Positions 43,365-52,426 of a stretch of 64,000 nucleotides of DNA are shown here, one piece after another. A model generated the notes under the pieces. It saw only the letters and a list, made by a program, of their open reading frames with translations. It searched no databases and was not told the DNA's origin. The stretch's first letter is position 1. Each line of letters starts with the position of its first letter. The position numbers and the translations under genes were made by a program. The stretch comes from CADEGL01 sp050180485 (GTDB lineage Bacteria > Pseudomonadota > Alphaproteobacteria > CADEGL01), in contig JBFXED010000001.1 in assembly GCA_050180485.1 (NCBI GenBank), positions 124,001-188,000 on the forward strand, read 5' to 3'.

Positions 43365-44893
43365 CGTTACTTCCATTGTTGCCGCTGGAGCACCGGACAG
43401 TTCCCGACTTGCTCGAACATTCGCGGGCTTTTGGAGATGATCGTCCCTTTTTTACCGATGCGGCAACAAACTCCACGATTACATATGGAGAAGCCCTGAA
43501 GCTGATAGCCGGCTGTGCGCAAAAACTTTCTTCGCGTTTCAAGTCTGGTTCTACCGTAGCGACCATTCTATCAAACCGGCCCGAAGCGCTGATTTTGCGG
43601 ATGGCATTGTCCTGCGCCGGCCTCACGGAGGCAGCGATTAATGGCGAGCATCGCGGCACCGTTCTAAAGGGAATGCTAGAAATCGCTGCTCCAGTCGCCA
43701 TCTTCGTAGAAGAGAAATTTCGGACAGCGGTCGATGAAAGTGGCTATCCCCTGGGCGAGGTGCAATGCATCGGAGAATCTGAACTGATAAAACTGTGTCA
43801 GTTCGCCGTGCCATGGGAAGAGCGACCCAAGATCGAAGTGCGTCCGAGCGATCCATGTCGGATCATTTTTACCTCCGGAACCTCGGGCATTTCTAAGGGA
43901 GCGGAGCTCTCACATGCGTATGAGGTATTCACCGGCTTGTGCTATGCCCAGCGCGTTGGGCTAAAGCCTACCGACCGTTGGTACTTCGTAACGCCGTATT
44001 TCCATATTGACGGAATTCTCAGCGTGGCCGCGGTGCTACACGGTGGTGGCGTTTTCATCATGGCCCGTCGATTCTCGGCCTCTCGCTATTGGGAAGAGGC
44101 AATAGCAACGGGCGCCACCGTAATCATCTACGTCGGGTCCATTCTGGCAATCCTGAAGAAGCGCGGCGATCCAACTACCGGCCATTCGGTCCGAATTGCT
44201 GTAGGCGTGGGAGGGACACCGGGTCTTCGGAACTGGCTAGAAGACGAGCATGGCATACCTATGCTCGAGATATATGGGCTAACGGAGTGTGCGGCTGCGG
44301 CGATCGACGATCACTCCAATCGAAGGTCTGGATCTTGCGGCCGACCGCTGAAGGGGTACGAAATCGCGATTCTAGATGAGCTCGATCGGCCATTGGCGCC
44401 CGGCAAACGAGGCCAAATTGCCATCCGTCCGACAGAACCGTTGGCTCTGTTCTCGGGATACCGTAGTCATCCAAAGGCCAGCCTCTCTGTCTTCGGCAAC
44501 TTGTGGTTTCACACCGGAGATAGAGGATCAGTCGATAAGGATGGGTATATTTTTTACCACGGACGCATGAAGGATGTGATTCGGCACCGAGATGAAAACG
44601 TCTCAGCGGAGGAGTTGGAAGCTATCGTCGATACACACCCATCGGTGTTGATTTCCGCAGCCGTTGGCGTCGCTTCGGAGCTTGGTGATGAGGACATCCT
44701 TTTGTACGTGCAGCCAAAAGCGGAGGTGAAGTTCGATCCTTCGGCTTTGTGTTCCTATTTGGCGCAAAAGGTTGCCCCGTTCATGATGCCAACGTTCATC
44801 CAGGTGATCGGAACCATGCCGCTAACACCGACGGAAAAGGTCGCAAAAACGCTCTTGGCGCGGACGGTCGATACGAGTGCCTGGAAGCGATAA
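43361..44893 (+). CDS. Acyl-CoA synthetase (AMP-dependent, ANL superfamily)
   Basis: A 510-residue adenylate-forming ligase. The P-loop is FTSGTSGISKGAELSHA, the aromatic/A5 region is MLEIYGLTECAAA, and the C-terminal hinge/lysine region reads GDRGSVDKDGYIFYHGRMKDVIRHRDENVSAEELEAIVDTHPS and LTPTEKVAKTLLA, in which the Lys after TE is the adenylation Lys. The family includes crotonobetaine/carnitine-CoA ligases (CaiC-like). Together with the upstream PaaK-like ligase it gives the cluster two activation enzymes. ATGA overlap with the CoA-transferase gene. Confidence 0.82.
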   Translation: MTLLPLLPLEHRTVPDLLEHSRAFGDDRPFFTDAATNSTITYGEALKLIAGCAQKLSSRFKSGSTVATILSNRPEALILRMALSCAGLTEAAINGEHRGTVLKGMLEIAAPVAIFVEEKFRTAVDESGYPLGEVQCIGESELIKLCQFAVPWEERPKIEVRPSDPCRIIFTSGTSGISKGAELSHAYEVFTGLCYAQRVGLKPTDRWYFVTPYFHIDGILSVAAVLHGGGVFIMARRFSASRYWEEAIATGATVIIYVGSILAILKKRGDPTTGHSVRIAVGVGGTPGLRNWLEDEHGIPMLEIYGLTECAAAAIDDHSNRRSGSCGRPLKGYEIAILDELDRPLAPGKRGQIAIRPTEPLALFSGYRSHPKASLSVFGNLWFHTGDRGSVDKDGYIFYHGRMKDVIRHRDENVSAEELEAIVDTHPSVLISAAVGVASELGDEDILLYVQPKAEVKFDPSALCSYLAQKVAPFMMPTFIQVIGTMPLTPTEKVAKTLLARTVDTSAWKR

Positions 44894-44923
44894 AAAAAAG
44901 GGAGCCATCGTCTGATGGCTCCC
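44892..44923 (-). terminator. Intrinsic terminator-like hairpin, T-run on the minus strand
   Basis: Stem GGGAGCCATC (44900-44909) with GATGGCTCCC (44914-44923), loop GTCT. The run of eight A is on the 5' side (44892-44899), so a canonical U-tract exists only for minus-strand transcription, yet both flanking genes read on the plus strand. Confidence 0.7.
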
Positions 44924-45081
44924 CAAAGCGGATGGTAACCGGAGGAGTAGTCACAAGATCGTACTCAAGGAAGCACTCGACGAATCTGGATCAGCATTCG
45001 TGATGGCGCAATTTAATCAATTTCATGGTGGGCATAAGCGTACGTAATCTGGGCTCTGCGTAGAGAGGTTCGTCAACGTCC

Positions 45082-46023
45082 ATGCGAAAAGAGCTTCCTC
45101 CGCTTACCGCTTTACGAAGCTTTGAAGCCGTTGGCCGGCATCTAAGCTTCACGAAGGCTGCGGATGAGCTTTCCGTAACGCAAGCCGCAATCAGCCATCA
45201 GATTCGCACGATCGAAGACTTTTTAGGCGTGAAACTCTTTGAACGGCATGGTCGCGGCGTCCTTTTGACGCCAAACGGCAACGCATTGCTGTCTTTAACA
45301 TCGGAATGCTTTGATAAAATTGCGCACCTTGCGCACGAGATTGGGCAATCAAAATCGACCCGCAGACTGAATATAACTGTTACGCCCTTTTTCTCCGGAA
45401 AGTGGTTGGTACCGCGCTTAACGGAGTTTTCCGCGCTGCATCCGGACTTTGAGCTTAAGCTGCACCACAGCTTTGCTATTCCTGCTGGCGGCAAGTTGGA
45501 TTCGGACCTCACGATTTACTTTGGTGAGGGACAGTGGCCGGGGACTGTCTCAGATGCGTTGTTCAGCGCAAACATCGTACCTCTCTGCAGTCCCCGGCTT
45601 TTGAAAGGCAAGTTTCCACTGACGTCGATAGAAAATCTCGGCAAGCACACCTTGATCCACGAATTTAACCATAATTGGTGGACGCAGTGGCTTGCGCAAT
45701 CCGGGACCAAAGGCGTCAATCCTCGAAAAGGCCCCGTGGTAGATGATCCAAACGTTCTTGTAGATACGGCTGTGGCGGGGCAAGGCGTGATCCTCGGCCC
45801 TCCAGACTTTCTCGCTGACTATATTGCCGCAGGTAGGTTGGTGGCGCCGTTTGGAGCTAAGCCGCAGATCAACATCGATTATTTCTTAGTTTACGAACCT
45901 TCAGCTCTGGCGAACGCCAATGTGCGACTGTTTCGCGAATGGGTGATTCACCAAGCCAAAATGTACGGAAAGCGTAAGCCGCTTCAAACAATCATTCGTG
46001 CAGGTAAGCGCCTACGCGCGTAG
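45082..46023 (+). CDS. LysR-family transcriptional regulator, GcvA-like
   Basis: A 313-residue LysR-type regulator with the GcvA-like start LPPLTALRSFEAVGRHLSFTKAADELSVTQAAISHQIRTIEDFLGVKLFERHGRGV. GcvA-like members control glycine cleavage and various catabolic loci. It follows the plus-strand catabolic operon and may regulate that cluster or the glycine/dimethylglycine-type enzymes downstream. It converges with the enoyl-CoA hydratase gene, overlapping by 12 bases. Confidence 0.88.
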   Translation: MRKELPPLTALRSFEAVGRHLSFTKAADELSVTQAAISHQIRTIEDFLGVKLFERHGRGVLLTPNGNALLSLTSECFDKIAHLAHEIGQSKSTRRLNITVTPFFSGKWLVPRLTEFSALHPDFELKLHHSFAIPAGGKLDSDLTIYFGEGQWPGTVSDALFSANIVPLCSPRLLKGKFPLTSIENLGKHTLIHEFNHNWWTQWLAQSGTKGVNPRKGPVVDDPNVLVDTAVAGQGVILGPPDFLADYIAAGRLVAPFGAKPQINIDYFLVYEPSALANANVRLFREWVIHQAKMYGKRKPLQTIIRAGKRLRA

Positions 46024-46809
46024 AGCTTGTTGGCGCGCTTGCATTATTGCTTTCAGCTTGACCTGGAAGTCTGAAGTCCCAACGTAATGGCTGAGAGCTT
46101 TAATATCGCTCTCGAACATGCTTTGTGAACGTGAGAAGAAATTACGAGAACGCGAACTTTTAATTTCGGCGGCTCCGCAATCCCAATTGTCCAAAACTTC
46201 GGCCACGACACTACGAAGTTCCTTCTCCAAGTCCGCGCCAGGCCCAAGTGCCCGAATAAGGCCCACGCTGTCCATTTCGGACGCCGTTATGCGCTCGCCT
46301 GAAACGGCTATGTCCATCAGACGATGCGCGCCCAGCGCCTTCGATAGCTCGGTGGATGCCATTCCGATTAGTGGCATTCCAGTCGACTTGCAGCCGAGAT
46401 CGAATGTGGCGTCATCGAGCGCGATGCAGATATCCGCGGACAACAAGAGTGGAATGCCGGCTCCTGAGGTCATCCCGTGAGCCGCAATAACAACCGGCTT
46501 GTTTACGCGTCGGAATGTGTGAACCGCTTCCAAAAATTCGCGTATGAAATGCCAAACATATAGCGGAAGCCCTGAAGCACTCTCGCTTTGGCTAAGAAGA
46601 TTCAGTTCCCAAAGGTCAATGCCGCAGGAAAAGTCGGATCCCGCTGCATTGATCGCGATGCAACGCACATCTTCTCGGGCTTCAAGCTCATGGACAACTG
46701 AACGAAGCCTCTCCGCCATGACTTTATTAATGGCGTTCGACGATCGCGGACGATTCAACGTAAGCGTTGCAACACCGGATTCGACTGACAGGAGTACGGA
46801 GCTGCTCAT
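46012..46809 (-). CDS. Crotonase-fold protein lacking both catalytic glutamates
   Basis: A 265-residue crotonase-family protein. In the oxyanion region the sequence is ...GMTSGAGIPLLLSADICIALDDATFDLGCKSTGMPL: where catalytic hydratases have Glu in GG.ELA and PEI, here Pro and Gly/Lys are found, so ordinary hydratase activity is unlikely. It could be an isomerase or decarboxylase using other residues, or a non-catalytic CoA binder. The C-terminus is normal. It converges on the LysR gene and lies 97 bases downstream of the minus-strand oxidase/GcvT gene. Confidence 0.75.
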   Translation of the reverse strand: MSSSVLLSVESGVATLTLNRPRSSNAINKVMAERLRSVVHELEAREDVRCIAINAAGSDFSCGIDLWELNLLSQSESASGLPLYVWHFIREFLEAVHTFRRVNKPVVIAAHGMTSGAGIPLLLSADICIALDDATFDLGCKSTGMPLIGMASTELSKALGAHRLMDIAVSGERITASEMDSVGLIRALGPGADLEKELRSVVAEVLDNWDCGAAEIKSSRSRNFFSRSQSMFESDIKALSHYVGTSDFQVKLKAIMQARQQALRA

Positions 46810-46906
46810 ATGCGTGCCTTCGCGAATACCTTCTGCGTCGGCATGTTAACCGACATTCTCAGCAAATACAGCGAGCTGTACCATTACAGAAGTAGGCAGA
46901 AAATTA

Positions 46907-49321
46907 CTATGACCGCATTTTTTCGTTGGTAGGATCGTAAACAGGTTCACTGAGGATTGTCGCGGGATACCGCTTGCCGAGCATCTGGACCTCAACGGTG
47001 CGTCCCGGCTTTGCGGCATCTGGGCGAAGGAATGCAAAGGCGAGATTCTTCTTAGCCGTGTGGCCATACCCTCCGGAGGTTGTCGTTCCAATGACGTCCT
47101 CTCCCGACATCACGGGCTCCGAACCAAGAATATCGAGGTGGTGTGCGGATACGTCGAGGTACGAGAGCTGCCACTTTATCCCCTGCTGCTTTTGATTCAG
47201 GAGAGCCGCCTTACCTATGAAATCGCCCTTCTCGAATGCGACGAAACGTTCCATGCCCGCTTCGAGCAAGGATATTTCGTTCATTAGTTCGGCGCCGAAA
47301 CCACGGTAAGCCTTTTCGATACGGAGGCTGTTCAAGGCGTAAAGGCCGAAGTCTGAAATGCCGAGATCACTGCCGGCAGCGAATAGCGCGTCGTAAACTG
47401 CAATGAGGCTATCAATGGGGACATGCAGTTCCCAGCCGAGCTCACCGGCATAGGAAACTCGAAGCGCGCGTACAAGGTTGCCCGCGATCTTTACCTGTTT
47501 GGCGCTCATCCATTTAAATGAGCCATTCGACAAATCCGTATCCGTGACTCGCTGTAATAGTGCTCGCGATCGCGGCCCAGAAACGACAAGACACCCAAAA
47601 TCTTTCGTCACGTCGTGGATCGTGACGTCATACGAACCTCGCCGAGCTCGGGAGAGCAGATCGAAGTCTCGACTTTGCGAGGAGCTGGCCGAAAGCACGT
47701 AGTAGTGGTCAGGCTTAAGCCTGGTGATCGTCATCTCGGCATCGATCTTCCCGTTGTCTGTCAAGAGATGACAAAGACTGATCCCACCGTCGCGGGCCGG
47801 CAGTCGGTTGGCAACCGCATGATTTAGGAAAGCGCTAGCATCAGACCCGGCTACTTCAAACTTCGAAAAACTGGTGAGATCTAGAACCCCTACGCGCTCT
47901 CGTACAGCGGCGCACTCAGCTCCAACTGCCTCGAAGGAGTTGTTGCGGATATAGCTATAGGTCTCGCCCAGTCGTTTCGTGTCGAACCACTTAGGGCGTT
48001 CCCACCCCATAGCTTCGCCGAAAATCGCTCCCTTGCTTTCAAGCCGACTTTGAAGCGGCGACATCCTTAAAGGACGTCCGGATTTAAAATAGTAGCCAGG
48101 AGGATGCAGGTCATACATTCCTTCGGATGCTTCGACAGTCCGCGCCTTGACCCAGTCGCGTTTATGGAGGCGGCTGAACCTGCGGGGATCAAAAGCCACC
48201 ATGCTAATGTCCGCTGCTCCATGAACCATCCACTGCGCCAGGCATTTTCCTAGGCCCGGCCCTTGAGCGATTCCGATCGCGGAGCCGCATGCGGTCCATA
48301 GGTTCGTATGGCCTGCTACCGGCCCAATGAGCGGATTGAGATCTGGCGTATGAGCTATGAAGCCTGAAATCACACGGCGGATGCCGACAGTTCCAAAAAG
48401 CGGCATTCGCGCGATCATCTGATCGAGCCAGGGAGAGATGCGGTCTAGATCCGGATCAAGCAGATCCATATTGAAGGACCAGGGAACGCCTTCTTCGTGG
48501 ACCGTATGGATTCCGGCGTTTTCGTACGGCCCGCCCAGGAGGCCGCGCTGTTCCTGACGAATATATGAAGACGATCCAGGGTCACGTAGTACCGGAAGCT
48601 CGCCGGGTTTATTGGCGAGGTCAGGGACAGGCTCCGTGACTAGATATTGGTGGACGACATTCACGAGAGGAAGCTCCAGGTCAATCCACTCGCCGACCTG
48701 GTTCGAAAAGAAGCCCGTGGCAAGCACGAGGTGCTCGCACCGGATCTCCCCTTTGTCCGTGATGATCCTCCAATTGTCGCCGTCGCGCTTAATATCGGTA
48801 GCTAAAGTGTGACGGTAAATTGTGGCGCCAAGTTTTCGCGCACCGAGTGCCATCGCGTTGGTGGCGCCTGTAGGGTCAACATGCCCATCTTCTGGTGTGT
48901 ATGTTCCACCCACGACATCGTGGAGCTCGATGTAAGGGTGGATTTTCCGAATTTCTGAAAGATCGACTACTTCAGCCCGATATCCGACCTGCTTGGCTAT
49001 GCCAGAGACATGACGGTGCCAGCTTAGCTCCTCCTTATTTCGAGCTAGTCGAATGCCGCCGGGGCCGTGCCAGCCTGTAGACTGGCCGGTCTCTGCCTCC
49101 AGCTTCTGGTAGAGCTTGATGCCGTAGTCGTGCAGAAGAGCGAGCGTCATACTGCCGGTGAAATGCGGACATTGGCCAGCCGCATGCCATGTCGTGCCTG
49201 ACGTCAGTTCGCCCTTCTCGATGAGCACGATATCGGTCCAGCCCTCGTGGGCCAGATGGTATAAAACGCTGGCACCGAAAATGCCGCCACCTACCACGAC
49301 TACACGCGCGTGCGATTGCAT
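46907..49321 (-). CDS. FAD oxidoreductase/GcvT fusion, sarcosine or dimethylglycine dehydrogenase-like
   Basis: An 804-residue protein joining an N-terminal DAO/FAD domain (VVVVGGGIFGASVLYHLAHEG) to a C-terminal GcvT aminomethyltransferase half (about residues 430-800), the design of dimethylglycine and sarcosine dehydrogenases. The block TSGTTWHAAG holds the His that carries covalent FAD in that family. The formaldehyde-equivalent would be transferred to tetrahydrofolate by the GcvT half. I place the start at ATG 49321, preceded by GGAG, instead of ATG 49333. Role: oxidative demethylation of an N-methyl amino acid. Confidence 0.85.
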   Translation of the reverse strand: MQSHARVVVVGGGIFGASVLYHLAHEGWTDIVLIEKGELTSGTTWHAAGQCPHFTGSMTLALLHDYGIKLYQKLEAETGQSTGWHGPGGIRLARNKEELSWHRHVSGIAKQVGYRAEVVDLSEIRKIHPYIELHDVVGGTYTPEDGHVDPTGATNAMALGARKLGATIYRHTLATDIKRDGDNWRIITDKGEIRCEHLVLATGFFSNQVGEWIDLELPLVNVVHQYLVTEPVPDLANKPGELPVLRDPGSSSYIRQEQRGLLGGPYENAGIHTVHEEGVPWSFNMDLLDPDLDRISPWLDQMIARMPLFGTVGIRRVISGFIAHTPDLNPLIGPVAGHTNLWTACGSAIGIAQGPGLGKCLAQWMVHGAADISMVAFDPRRFSRLHKRDWVKARTVEASEGMYDLHPPGYYFKSGRPLRMSPLQSRLESKGAIFGEAMGWERPKWFDTKRLGETYSYIRNNSFEAVGAECAAVRERVGVLDLTSFSKFEVAGSDASAFLNHAVANRLPARDGGISLCHLLTDNGKIDAEMTITRLKPDHYYVLSASSSQSRDFDLLSRARRGSYDVTIHDVTKDFGCLVVSGPRSRALLQRVTDTDLSNGSFKWMSAKQVKIAGNLVRALRVSYAGELGWELHVPIDSLIAVYDALFAAGSDLGISDFGLYALNSLRIEKAYRGFGAELMNEISLLEAGMERFVAFEKGDFIGKAALLNQKQQGIKWQLSYLDVSAHHLDILGSEPVMSGEDVIGTTTSGGYGHTAKKNLAFAFLRPDAAKPGRTVEVQMLGKRYPATILSEPVYDPTNEKMRS

Positions 49322-49467
49322 ATCTTGCTCCATTACATGAATCGTCTAACGACTTGAGGCGAGCCTGAAATCTTGGAATTTTTTATATTGGAAGCGCGCA
49401 GTTTTGGATTCAAATGAGGTGAAATAACCACCGCCATTACATCAAGTTTTGGCGGCTGATGAGGCGC

Positions 49468-49872
49468 TTAGCTCTCAATTAGTTCTATTCTGTACCCGTC
49501 GGGATCTTCGATGAAGGCAATGACTGTGGTGCCGTATTTCATTGGTCCTGCCGGACGAGTCACGATTACACCTGCCGCGGACAATATTTCGCAGGCGGCG
49601 TGGGGGTTGGGTACGGCTAAGCCGATGTGTCCAAAGCCTTCGCCTATCGCGTATGAGTCTTCGCGGTCCCAATTGTATGTAAGACCAATGGTTGCGCCTG
49701 TGGCTTCGTCGCCATAGCCAACTAGCGCAATGGTGTATTTCCCCTTGGGACGATCAATCCTCCGGAACAACTTCATCCCCAGAAGCCTCGTGTAAAAATT
49801 GATTGAAGCATCCAAATCACGCACACGGATTATCGTGTGTAGGACGCGGAACGGAATGCCCTCGAGGCTCAT
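49468..49872 (-). CDS. Glyoxalase I-like protein lacking one metal ligand
   Basis: A 134-residue single-VOC-pair protein with strong similarity to lactoylglutathione lyase (VRDLDASINFYTRLLGMKL, VGYGDEATGATIGLTYNW, GHIGLAVPN, PAGPMKYGTTVIAFIEDPDGYRIELIE). Three of the four metal ligands of bacterial glyoxalase I can be placed: His12, His82 and Glu130. The fourth, Glu in VIELTYNW of the E. coli enzyme, is Gly63 here (codon GGT). Loss of that ligand should harm or change the metal site. It lies between the oxidase/GcvT gene and a quinone oxidoreductase on the same strand. It may be a VOC dioxygenase-like or isomerase variant. Confidence 0.8.
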   Translation of the reverse strand: MSLEGIPFRVLHTIIRVRDLDASINFYTRLLGMKLFRRIDRPKGKYTIALVGYGDEATGATIGLTYNWDREDSYAIGEGFGHIGLAVPNPHAACEILSAAGVIVTRPAGPMKYGTTVIAFIEDPDGYRIELIES

Positions 49873-50060
49873 TGAGATCACCAAATTTATAAGGCCAGGT
49901 GGTTAGGCCCTGACACACTTATGCTGATCTGTGACATGCGCGAATATCCAATTAGATGATGCAATCAATTGTACCGATAGTCGGGCGTTGTTTCATTCCC
50001 TCGCAAATATTAAGGCAATTCATGTGTTCTATAAGTACGATGAGAGCAGGCCCGTTGCGC

Positions 50061-51038
50061 TTAGCAGATCAGAACTATTTTCCCAAAATGCAAATTAGCG
50101 CGCATATGCGCCTGTGCTGCAGCGGCTTCATCGAGCGGAAATGTCCTATCTATTGGTAGCCCGAGCTTGCCACTCCTCACGAGCGGCCAGAGATCGTCAC
50201 GCATCCGGCGAACTATCTCTCGCACCTCGTCCACGGATCGAGTTCGAAAGGTAACCCCGGTATACTGAATTCTCTTCAACGCGTGGAGGTCGAAATCAAA
50301 TTCGCCTTTAGTACCTCCGAGGCGCCCAACATTAATGATACGTCCTTTGACCGCGGCGGCTTTCATGTTCGCAGTAGAGACCGTAGCCGAGATATGGTCG
50401 ACGATGAGATCGACTCCTTTGCCGTCAGTAGCGGCAGTGACCTTGTCGGGCCAAGTCTGATCGGCGGTATCAATCGCAAGGTCGGCTCCAAATTCCTTAA
50501 GCCGAGCTTGGCGCGCGGGGTTCGTAGAGCTTCCAATAACCAGCCGCGCTCCCTTGGCGCGGGCGATTTGAAGTCCCATAAGACCAACACCGGAACTTGC
50601 ACCCTGTATGAGAACACTTTCGCCAGTTTGCAGTTGGCCGTTTGTGATTAACGCGTCGTGCATAGTTTGCAGCGCCATCGGAAGAGCCGCCGCTTTAACG
50701 AAGCTCAAGGCCTCAGAGGGAATTTTCGAAGCGCGTCCCCAGTCACATACAGCGTATTCAGCATAGCCGCCGCTGCCTGTACACATGACACGGTCGCCGA
50801 GTTGTACAGTACCGCTAGGGACATCTGTGCCGATTTCAACAACCTCGCCTGCCCATTCGAGGCCAACAACGGTACCTGTGCCGCCAACCCCGCCATGCCG
50901 GTTTCCTGCAGCGATCGCCAGTTCAGCGCGATTAAGGCCACTGGCGTGCACCCGAACGAGAATCTCGTTTGCTTTAGGTTGTGGCCGGGGCACGTCCTGA
51001 ACGGTGAGTCCGGCGTCAGTTACAACTGCGGCCTTCAT
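50061..51038 (-). CDS. Zinc-independent MDR-family quinone oxidoreductase
   Basis: A 325-residue medium-chain dehydrogenase/reductase of the quinone oxidoreductase group: LTVQDVPRPQPKANEILVRVHASGLNRAELAIAAG at the start and the NADP-binding block GESVLIQGASSGVGLMGLQIARAKGARLVIGSS. There is no catalytic zinc Cys in the usual position (LNRAE replaces NRAD-type residues but Cys is absent), so NADPH:quinone or enoyl reductase activity is likelier than alcohol dehydrogenase. It is divergent from the MaoC-like gene at 51253; the shared intergenic space contains a perfect 7-bp inverted repeat. Confidence 0.83.
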   Translation of the reverse strand: MKAAVVTDAGLTVQDVPRPQPKANEILVRVHASGLNRAELAIAAGNRHGGVGGTGTVVGLEWAGEVVEIGTDVPSGTVQLGDRVMCTGSGGYAEYAVCDWGRASKIPSEALSFVKAAALPMALQTMHDALITNGQLQTGESVLIQGASSGVGLMGLQIARAKGARLVIGSSTNPARQARLKEFGADLAIDTADQTWPDKVTAATDGKGVDLIVDHISATVSTANMKAAAVKGRIINVGRLGGTKGEFDFDLHALKRIQYTGVTFRTRSVDEVREIVRRMRDDLWPLVRSGKLGLPIDRTFPLDEAAAAQAHMRANLHFGKIVLIC

Positions 51039-51087
51039 AAATGCGCCTCCTCGCTCCAGATGACTCTAGTACTAATGTGCTATGCAT

Positions 51088-51105
51088 AATGCGCGTATGC
51101 GCATT
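51088..51105. promoter_or_regulatory. Inverted repeat in divergent promoter region
   Basis: AATGCGC (51088-51094) and GCGCATT (51099-51105) form a perfect inverted repeat around GTAT, between the divergent quinone oxidoreductase and MaoC-like genes. Size and placement suit a dimeric repressor or activator site. Confidence 0.45.
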
Positions 51106-51252
51106 CTCACAACGGTTTGCCCTTCCATCGATAAGAAGTGGTTACAGTCGCTTCGCATCGCTCATAACAACAAATCATAAACACCAATAAAAATCATGTG
51201 CCGGCAATTTGCGAGCGTGCGAAACTCTGCCTCTCACATAACGTAGACGGGT

Positions 51253-52194
51253 ATGAAAAATTTCGCACTTAAAGAACCAGTTTTCGATGAGGTTTTTATC
51301 GGAGAAACAATCGGTCCCCGGCGCGTAATTGCCGACGATCGATTTTTAAAGCAAGGGATGTTCGCGCTAGATGACTACAACCCTTGGTATATGGAGGGCC
51401 TGGCTGAGTCGAAGGCAAGAATTGTTCCTTCGAACATGATCCTCCGCGATCTCCATCTAATGATCGGCTATCACTATGATCCCGCTCGCATGATGGGCCT
51501 CCATCAACGAGAACAAGTGTCATTCCATAGGCCAGTTCTCCTTGATACCCCGATGATTTACGAAGGGCGCTTTACGGAAAAATTCGAAAAGCGAGGTAAG
51601 GGGTATGTAGTTTACGAGGCGGAAGCAAAGGATGAGAGGTCAGGCGAAGTTTTAGTGAGGCAGGTCTGTACGGAAATCATGCGTATACCCGAAAAAAAGC
51701 CGGCAGAGGAACACGGAGGCATCGACAAAAGTGGCGGCAAGCGTGTAGCAGGGCAGATTCCAAGTGGGCCGCCATTCGCTGAAAATGCGCATCCATCGTT
51801 GCCCATTGGTACTCCGATAACCCCTCTAACAAAGTTCGCTCACCAAGATCAGATGTCTGTGTTCTCCGGATGCGACATGCAGTGGGTAAACATCCACACG
51901 AGCGTGGACCGCGCATATGAAGGGGGATACAGAGACACGCTTTTGGCCGGATTAATGCAAACGTGTTGGGTAAGCGAAATGGCGGCCAAATTTTTTGGAG
52001 AGAAATGGTTGCATCATGGGCGAATGAACCATGTCTACCTGAAACCCGTGTACAGGGGAGATAAAATAGATTGCTGGGGAGTCGTCGCTAAGCTTGAGGA
52101 TCAAAATCAAGCCGACATAGCGTTGGAAATATGGACAACAAATCAAGACGGACAAATGACATCTGCGGGTTGGGCCGTATGCGCGATTGAATGA
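51253..52194 (+). CDS. Double-hotdog MaoC-like dehydratase
   Basis: A 313-residue protein that seems to have two hotdog units, with FALDDYNPWYMEGL and LLDTPMIYEGRFTEKFEKRGKGYVVYEAEAKD in the first, then FAHQDQMSVFSGCDMQWVNIHTSVDRAYEGGYRDTLLAGLMQTCWVSEMAAKFFG in the second, where the Asp/His catalytic pattern is diverged. It may hydrate a CoA ester in the second catabolic module. It is the first gene of a plus-strand set that continues with ACAD, MaoC and CoA-transferase. A gap of over 200 bases upstream suggests its own promoter. Confidence 0.7.
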   Translation: MKNFALKEPVFDEVFIGETIGPRRVIADDRFLKQGMFALDDYNPWYMEGLAESKARIVPSNMILRDLHLMIGYHYDPARMMGLHQREQVSFHRPVLLDTPMIYEGRFTEKFEKRGKGYVVYEAEAKDERSGEVLVRQVCTEIMRIPEKKPAEEHGGIDKSGGKRVAGQIPSGPPFAENAHPSLPIGTPITPLTKFAHQDQMSVFSGCDMQWVNIHTSVDRAYEGGYRDTLLAGLMQTCWVSEMAAKFFGEKWLHHGRMNHVYLKPVYRGDKIDCWGVVAKLEDQNQADIALEIWTTNQDGQMTSAGWAVCAIE

Positions 52195-52426
52195 ATTTTT
52201 CTAGTTTGGTTTTAGCCCACTTGCTCCCCCCTCTTTGCGAGGCAGACGGCCCGTTTTCTGATGCAGTCACGCGGATCAAATAATATGAGCGCAATTAATA
52301 TTCCGTAATAATTCGCATTTGCCGCTTACGCTGAAACCGGATACCCCGAGTAAAGTTTACAATGCATATGATCAAGAATCGCAGCTATCGAAGAGCTGCC
52401 ATTCAGCGCGCGAGATTGCCTCTGAC

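Noticed and set aside
33329..46809. Carnitine or stachydrine degradation pathway as a firm assignment
   Set aside because: Individual genes fit but none of the diagnostic steps can be separated from aromatic-acid degradation by sequence alone.
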